A stretch of 53,229 nt of DNA from Actinomycetota bacterium (GTDB taxonomy: Bacteria > Actinomycetota > Thermoleophilia > Gaiellales > Gaiellaceae). Where the stretch lies: NCBI GenBank assembly GCA_005888435.1, contig VAXO01000021.1, positions 1-53,229 of the forward strand, in the 5' to 3' direction. Made by a program: the position numbers and the translations under genes. Of this stretch, positions 48,018 to 53,229 are shown in pieces (the stretch's first letter is position 1; each line of letters begins with the position of its first letter). The notes beneath the pieces are model-generated. The model was given only the letters and a program-made list of their open reading frames with translations, was not told where the DNA came from and made no database searches.

Positions 48018-48215
48018 GTGGACTTGGTGAGTCCCGAGCTTGTGCTCGTTTCGCCGCCCGAGATCGCGGCTGAGGCGCGGTTGCACGTGCTGGACCCGCT
48101 GCCTGGGTCGTATGTGCCGCGGGTGACCTTGTCGCGCGGCGGGATCGCGACGTTTTACGCCTGCTGCATCGCCGGAACGCTCGGGCCGCTCGTGCTGGCT
48201 TCCCTCGCGCGCTAG
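48018..48215 (+). CDS. Small conserved-looking protein of unknown function
   Basis: VDLVSPELVLVSPPEIAAEARLHVLDPLPGSYVPRVTLSRGGIATFYACCIAGTLGPLVLASLAR*; start uncertain. Confidence 0.5.
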   Translation: MDLVSPELVLVSPPEIAAEARLHVLDPLPGSYVPRVTLSRGGIATFYACCIAGTLGPLVLASLAR

Positions 48216-49993
48216 GAGTCCTCCTGGATCGCTGCGGCGGCGTTGACGAGCGCGAGGTGGCTGAGCGCCTGCGGGAAGTTGCCGAGCTGCTCGTGGGTGT
48301 GAGGGTCGAGCTCTTCGGCATAGAGACCGACATCGTTCGTGAGGTCGACCATCGCGTTCATCGTCTGGCGCGCCTCGTCGAGCTGGCCGGCGCGGGCGAG
48401 TGCTTCCACGAGCCAGAAAGAGCACGCGACGAAGGCCCCTTCGACCTCCTGCTGGCCGCTGTAGCGGTAGAGCAAGGGTCCGCCGCCGGCGAGCTCGGTG
48501 CGAACGGCTTCGATCGTTCCCCCGATCTCGGCACTCTTCGGGTCGAGCAGGCTCGTCCGCACGACGCGCAGGGTGGCGGCGTCCAGCTTCTCGGTCCCGG
48601 GGTGCATGAGGAGACTGCGCCGCTCCGGCGACCAGCACTCCTCGAGGATGAACGCGCGCACCTGCTCGGCTTCGCGGCGCCAGGCCTCCGCGTGCTCCGC
48701 GGGCAACTGTCCGCCCTCGACGAGGCGCAGCGCCCGCTCGAAGCAGGTCCAGGCGGCCAGCTTTGAGCTCGTGTAGTGCTGGCGGTCGTCGAGCTCCCAT
48801 ATACCGGCGTCCCGCTTGCGCCACAGCTTGGCGAGATGGTCGACAAGTTCGCAGACTCGCTTCGCGGTTGCGTCGTCGAGGGCGTTCCCCTCGCGCACGT
48901 ACAGCTCCGCTGTCTCCAGCAGATCGCCGTAGGCGCCGAGTTGCAGCTGCTTCGCAGCCGCGTTTCCGGTCAGGACCGGCCGCGAGCCGCGAAAGCCGGC
49001 CAGCTCGAGCGTACGCTGACGACCCGTCATCGGTCGGCCATCGAGCCGGTAGCACGGCTTCAGCTTTGGATGCGTCTCGGCCGTCGCATGCAGCAGCCAG
49101 GCAAAGGAGGCGTGCACCTGCGCCCGCAGACCGAGGTTGATCAACGCGTCGACCGCAAAGGCACCATCGCGTACCCAGCCGTAGCGATAGTCGTAGTTGC
49201 GGTCACCGCCGATCCGTTCGGGCAGTGAGGTCGTGGCCGCAGCCGCGATCCCGCCGGTCGGAGCGTACGTGAGCAGCTTCAACACCAGCGCACTGCGCTC
49301 GACCGCCTCCCGCCACTCGCCTGCGTACGAACCCGAATCGAGCCAACGGCGCCAGAGATCAGCCGTCGTCTCCAGCCGCCGCTCCACGTCCTCACGCACC
49401 GGAAACACGAGCGGCTCCTCGTGCGCCGAGGTCAGCACCAACAATGCCCGCGTGCCGGAGCGGACCGTGAACCGCCCCGAAACCTCGCCGCTGCGGTGCA
49501 CCGGCTCGCCCGCATCCCAGCAATGGAGCGCGAGCTCGAACTCGCCGCCAAGTGCAACCCACGCGCCCCGCCGCTGCTCGAACCGCGTCTCCAGTTCACC
49601 CCAGCCGAACCGCGGCCGCAGCCGCCAACGCATCGGCACGTTGCCAGCGAGCCCCTCGACGCGGCGCACGAGCTCAACCCATGGCAGGAGCCCGAACTCG
49701 TGCAGCGCCAGCGCATCCGTAACCCGCACGCTGCCGGCAGCAGTACGGAACGTCGTCGTCAGAACGTTCGTCCGCGGGAGATAGGCGCGGGATGCCTCGA
49801 ATGCTTCCTCCGGGACGAGCTCGAAGCGGCCGCCCTCCTCCGAGTCGAGCAGCGCAAAGAAGACCGGCGCCGTGTCGAGACGCGGCAGCGCAAACCAATC
49901 GATCGAGCCATCACAGGCAACAAGCGCACACGCCCGACCGTCACCGACCGCGGCGTAGTCGCCGATCCCCGCATACCCCCCAGTTCTCAACAC
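48212..49993 (-). CDS. Glycoside hydrolase family 15 (glucoamylase/trehalase type)
   Basis: GYAGIGDYAAVGDGRACALVACDGSIDWFALPRLDT, RNYDYRYGWVRDGAFAVDALINLG, GIWELDDRQHYTSSKLAAWTCFERAL. Confidence 0.93.
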   Translation of the reverse strand: MLRTGGYAGIGDYAAVGDGRACALVACDGSIDWFALPRLDTAPVFFALLDSEEGGRFELVPEEAFEASRAYLPRTNVLTTTFRTAAGSVRVTDALALHEFGLLPWVELVRRVEGLAGNVPMRWRLRPRFGWGELETRFEQRRGAWVALGGEFELALHCWDAGEPVHRSGEVSGRFTVRSGTRALLVLTSAHEEPLVFPVREDVERRLETTADLWRRWLDSGSYAGEWREAVERSALVLKLLTYAPTGGIAAAATTSLPERIGGDRNYDYRYGWVRDGAFAVDALINLGLRAQVHASFAWLLHATAETHPKLKPCYRLDGRPMTGRQRTLELAGFRGSRPVLTGNAAAKQLQLGAYGDLLETAELYVREGNALDDATAKRVCELVDHLAKLWRKRDAGIWELDDRQHYTSSKLAAWTCFERALRLVEGGQLPAEHAEAWRREAEQVRAFILEECWSPERRSLLMHPGTEKLDAATLRVVRTSLLDPKSAEIGGTIEAVRTELAGGGPLLYRYSGQQEVEGAFVACSFWLVEALARAGQLDEARQTMNAMVDLTNDVGLYAEELDPHTHEQLGNFPQALSHLALVNAAAAIQEDS

Positions 49994-50004
49994 CAGCGCC
50001 CTGC

Positions 50005-50388
50005 CTAGTCCGGCTGGTGGCAGACGGCCTCGATGTTGTTGCCGTCGGGATCGAGGACGTAGCCGCCGTAGTAGTCGGGGTGATACACCGCCCGCACGCC
50101 GGGTGCGCCGTTGTCGGTCCCGCCTGCGTCGACAGCTGCGGCGTGAAAGGCGTCCACTTGCGCCCGGTTCTCAGCTCTCAGCGCAATGTGAAGCCGACCC
50201 CGCACAGGCTCCCCATAGGCCTCGATGAAGAACGACGGTCTCTCTCCATCATCCTTGCCGAACCCGGCGGCCGCTTCCGAGAACTCCATGAGCAGCGTCA
50301 TCCCGAGCGGCGCCAGCGCTTTCTCGTAGAACGCCTTGCTTCGTTCGTAATCAGCAACGGCGAACCCGACGTGATCGAGCGTAGTCAT
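50005..50388 (-). CDS. VOC/glyoxalase family protein
   Basis: LDHVGFAVADYERSKAFYEKALAPLGM...YYGGYVLDPDGNNIEAVCHQ. Confidence 0.93.
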   Translation of the reverse strand: MTTLDHVGFAVADYERSKAFYEKALAPLGMTLLMEFSEAAAGFGKDDGERPSFFIEAYGEPVRGRLHIALRAENRAQVDAFHAAAVDAGGTDNGAPGVRAVYHPDYYGGYVLDPDGNNIEAVCHQPD

Positions 50389-50435
50389 CCACTCTCCCTT
50401 CGGCGGCGGTGGGATGGTCTCGTCAGTCCCTCCTA

Positions 50436-51851
50436 CTAGGCCGGGAACGACACTTCCGCGCGCGTTCCCGCGTCGCTGCGGAGATCGAGCCGCCCTTGCA
50501 GCTCGTCGCTGACGAGCGCCCGGACGATCGAGAGGCCCGTTCCCGACGCGTCCGTGCCGATGCCCCTCCCGTCATCCGTGATTGCCAGCAGGACCTCGCC
50601 GTTGCGCTGCGCGAGCTCGATGTCCACGGAGTTGCCGCCGTGCTCGAGCGCGTTCTGCAGCAGCTCGCTGAAGACGAGCGCGAGCGCGGTCGCGCGGTTT
50701 CCCGCCAGGGAGACCTCTTCGAGCTCCGCGTGCACGCGCTTCCCGGCGGCGAGGCCCTGCACGAGCATCGCGCGCAGTCGGTCGATCAGGTCGCGGAGAT
50801 CGACGACCTCGTCCCGCTGCTCCGTCAGCACCTCGTGCACTGCGGCGATGGCGAGGATCCGGTTGACGGAGTCCTCGAGCGCCTTGCGCGGGTCACTGTG
50901 CGCGGAGCGCGCCTGCAGCCGCAGCAGCGATGCAACCGTCTGGAGGTTGTTCTTCACGCGATGATGGATCTCTTGCGCGAGCACGCCGCGCATCACCGCT
51001 CGCCCGTGCTCGAGCGCAACGGCCGCGTGGTGCGCGATCGACGTGAGCAGCGCGCGCTCGTCGGCCGTGAACGGCGTGTCCCGATCGCAGACGAGCTCGC
51101 CGATCTGGCGGCGCTTCCAGCGCAGCGGCAGTCGCACCGCATGCTTGCCGGGCCGGCCTTCGGGCCAGGCGATGTCCCCGTCCTGGAGCACCAGCGCAGC
51201 GCCCGTCGCCGCGACGGCCTCCATCGTCGTCTTGACGATCGCCTCGAGCGATTCCTCGAGGTACAGCGACTCGGACACCGCCTCCGAGATCTTCGCGAGC
51301 GCCTCGAGCTCGGCGACACGGCTTTGCGCCTGCGCGTACAGCTGCGCGTGCACGATCGTCTGAGCTACCTGAGCCGCGATGGCGACGACGAGCTCCATCT
51401 CGTCGTGGGTGAACTCGCGCGGCGCGATCGTCCGGACGTTGAGGGCGCCGGCGAGCCGCTCGCGCGCGAAGATCGGCACGGCGAGGATCGACTCGTACTG
51501 GTCCTCGGGTAGGTTGGAAAAGAGCTTGAACCGCGGATCCAGGTGCGCCTGGGCCGCGATCATGATCGGCGCGCGCTCGGCGGCAGCGCTGCCCGTGATG
51601 CCCTCGCCCGCCCGCATCCGCGGCCGCTTCGTCATCTCCTCGACGTTCGTCCCGTGCGTAGCACGGAGGACGAGCTCGTCGCTGCGCTCGTCGTAGAGAT
51701 AGACGAAGCACGCATCGGCGTCGAGGACGTCGGCGACCTTCCGCGCGACGAGTGCCAGCACCTCCTCCAGGTCGAGCGTCGAGTTGACCGCGGCAATCGT
51801 CTCGGTGAGGAGACGGAGATGGCGCTCTCGTACGTCCACGTGTACGTCCAC
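50436..51851 (-). CDS. GAF-domain sensor histidine kinase (HisKA_2/HWE-like)
   Basis: GAF-like N-terminus (LDLEEVLALVARKVADVLDADACFVYLYDE); LAQEIHHRVKNNLQTVASLLRLQAR phosphoacceptor; ELLQNALEHGG...ITDDGRGIGTDASGTGLSIVRALV. Confidence 0.9.
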   Translation of the reverse strand: MDVHVDVRERHLRLLTETIAAVNSTLDLEEVLALVARKVADVLDADACFVYLYDERSDELVLRATHGTNVEEMTKRPRMRAGEGITGSAAAERAPIMIAAQAHLDPRFKLFSNLPEDQYESILAVPIFARERLAGALNVRTIAPREFTHDEMELVVAIAAQVAQTIVHAQLYAQAQSRVAELEALAKISEAVSESLYLEESLEAIVKTTMEAVAATGAALVLQDGDIAWPEGRPGKHAVRLPLRWKRRQIGELVCDRDTPFTADERALLTSIAHHAAVALEHGRAVMRGVLAQEIHHRVKNNLQTVASLLRLQARSAHSDPRKALEDSVNRILAIAAVHEVLTEQRDEVVDLRDLIDRLRAMLVQGLAAGKRVHAELEEVSLAGNRATALALVFSELLQNALEHGGNSVDIELAQRNGEVLLAITDDGRGIGTDASGTGLSIVRALVSDELQGRLDLRSDAGTRAEVSFPA

Positions 51852-51872
51852 TTGGATCCCTAGGCTAGCGCT

Positions 51873-52349
51873 GTGGATCGCTACCACTGGCTCCTGGTCT
51901 TCCACATGACCGGCGTGTTCTTGATCCTCGGCGGCGCCGCTTTCGGCGGGATCCTGAACGTCGCCGCCCTCCGGCGGGAACGCCCGAGCGAGATCGTCGT
52001 GCTGTTCCGGTTCGTGCGGATCGCCGTGAGGGCGATTTCGCTCGGCATGGTCCTGACACTCGTGTTCGGGCTGTGGCTGGTCGGCGACCTCGACTTCGTC
52101 AAGTGGAGCAACACGTGGGTGATCCTGGCGCTCATCCTCTGGGTCGTCGCGAACGCGCTCGGCGGAGCCGGCGGCCGCCGTGAGAAGGAGACGCGAAAGC
52201 TCGCCGAGCGACTCGCCGCGGAGGGCGACGGACCGAGCGCGGAGCTGCGCGCCCGCATGCGCGATCGCCTCACGCTCGCGCTCAGCTGGGGCAGCGGCAT
52301 CGTCGTGATCGCAATCCTTGCTCTGATGATCTGGAAGCCGGGCCACTGA
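51873..52349 (+). CDS. DUF2269-like membrane protein
   Basis: Multi-TM; LLVFHMTGVFLILGGAAFGGILNVAALRRE. Confidence 0.7.
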   Translation: MDRYHWLLVFHMTGVFLILGGAAFGGILNVAALRRERPSEIVVLFRFVRIAVRAISLGMVLTLVFGLWLVGDLDFVKWSNTWVILALILWVVANALGGAGGRREKETRKLAERLAAEGDGPSAELRARMRDRLTLALSWGSGIVVIAILALMIWKPGH

Positions 52350-52783
52350 TGCTCGCGATCCTGCGCCCGGACAGCTGGAACCTCGCGCTCTTCCTGCACG
52401 TGCTCGGGGCGACCGTGCTGACCGGTGCTACAGCTGCCGCGCTCGTGTGCGCGGTGAACGAGGCTCGCTGGCCGTGGCTTCGGCTCGTCGTCGCGCGCAC
52501 GCTGCTGCTCGCCGTCTTCCCGGCCTGGATCCTGATGCGCCTCGGCGGCGCCTGGGAAGACTCGAAGTCGCCGATCGGCGACAACTCGACGTGGCTCGGA
52601 ATCGGCTACCTCGTCGGCGACGCCGGCTTCGTGCTCCTGATCGTCGCGACGATCCTCGGCGCCGTGGCCGTCCGCCGACCACAGCGCACGTGGCCGATCC
52701 GCACCGTCGCCGTGATCACCGGCGTGTATTTCGTGGCTCTGTTGGTCGCCATGTTCGCGATGACGGGGAAGCCGGGCAGTTAA
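52349..52783 (+). CDS. Multi-pass membrane protein
   Basis: NLALFLHVLGATVLTGATAAALVCAVNEARW...; translationally overlapping with the preceding gene. Confidence 0.7.
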   Translation: MLAILRPDSWNLALFLHVLGATVLTGATAAALVCAVNEARWPWLRLVVARTLLLAVFPAWILMRLGGAWEDSKSPIGDNSTWLGIGYLVGDAGFVLLIVATILGAVAVRRPQRTWPIRTVAVITGVYFVALLVAMFAMTGKPGS

Positions 52784-52840
52784 CAGAACCCTTACTCCAA
52801 AGACGGGAATTTCCTTAGAGACGGGGAATAGGTTCTAAAC

Positions 52841-53095
52841 GTGTCGGCTCTGCCACTGAACCTGACTGCGACGACCGGGTTCCTCGTCGCCGACAACCGA
52901 GGACGCCTCGTCGGCAAGGTCGAGTGCCCGATGTACGGCACACTCCCGGACGTGCCCGACGCCCTGTCGGTGAAGAGCGGGTTCCTCTCGCGGCATCGCC
53001 GTCTCGTCCCGGCCGACACGATCGCCGAGGTAGACCCGGCAAGCCGCGTCGTCGGCCTCCGCGTCGCGCGCGAAGCGATCCGCCGCTTCCTTTAA
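52841..53095 (+). CDS. Small PRC-barrel-like protein
   Basis: TGFLVADNRGRLVGKVECPMYGTLPDVPDALSVKSGFLSRHRRLVPADTIAEVDPASRVVGLRVAREAIRRFL. Confidence 0.6.
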   Translation: MSALPLNLTATTGFLVADNRGRLVGKVECPMYGTLPDVPDALSVKSGFLSRHRRLVPADTIAEVDPASRVVGLRVAREAIRRFL

Positions 53096-53153
53096 GTCAC
53101 CACGAAAACGCACCGTCGAGAACGGGCGGCCGAGAGGCACGGCGTCAAAGGCT

Positions 53154-53166
53154 GGGGTCAGACCCC
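53154..53166. repeat. GGGGTCAGACCCC palindromic repeat
   Basis: TCAAAGGCTGGGGTCAGACCCC. Confidence 0.9.
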
Positions 53167-53185
53167 TGAACGACCACGAGCTGCG

Positions 53186-53229
53186 CTAATCAAGCAGCAG
53201 CTCGCAGTCGGCCGTCAGTTGGATCCCGC
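53186..53229 (-). CDS. Partial 3' end of a minus-strand CDS (...GIQLTADCELLLD*)
   Basis: Only about 14 codons visible; inferred from plausible residues and the repeat position. Confidence 0.35.
   Translation of the reverse strand, partial: GIQLTADCELLLD

Noticed and set aside
52785-52836. AGAACC...GGTTCT inverted repeat and AGACGGGAAT/AGACGGGGAAT direct repeat upstream of the PRC-like gene
   Set aside because: Short elements, no matching known operator, and could occur by chance; left as an unassigned promoter-region curiosity.
1-53229. CRISPR arrays, tRNA/rRNA genes, prophage or transposase genes
   Set aside because: None recognised by reading both strands; the palindromic repeats lack regular spacers and are not CRISPR.

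Overview
GC-rich actinobacterial chromosome segment, probably Thermoleophilia/Gaiellales-like (inferred from gene content such as opcA, pst/pit and caa3 oxidase, and from codon bias; not tested). It is densely coding, with many ATGA/TTGA/TGATG stop-start overlaps. Main blocks: (1) a copper-type envelope operon (His-rich lipoprotein, membrane protein, YcnI/DUF1775, CopC); (2) an MFS transporter plus two tandem arylsulfotransferase-like secreted proteins; (3) a phosphoketolase split into two ORFs, next to acetate kinase; (4) a drug-type ABC exporter; (5) a phosphate regulon (pit, DUF47, phoU, pstBAC, divergent pstS, a sensor-less histidine kinase and a response regulator), with a candidate 11-nt-period PHO box; (6) caa3-type cytochrome oxidase (CtaC with cytochrome c domain, CtaD, extended CtaB, small membrane protein); (7) secreted metalloprotease-like protein, amidase and surface protein; (8) a pentose-phosphate cluster (opcA-zwf-gnd-pgi-tal-rpiB, divergent tkt, FGGY kinase); (9) ABC-F, ANTAR response regulator, GH15, and a GAF/HisKA_2 kinase. 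The most unusual signal is a dispersed 13-nt palindrome, GGGGTCAGACCCC (often within AAAGGCTGGGGTCAGACCCC). It occurs about ten times at five loci. All five lie at tail-to-tail gene junctions (the fifth depends on a partial CDS), and in three cases the repeat supplies the Gly-Val-stop end of the neighbouring CDS. No tRNA, rRNA, CRISPR array or transposase gene was recognised.
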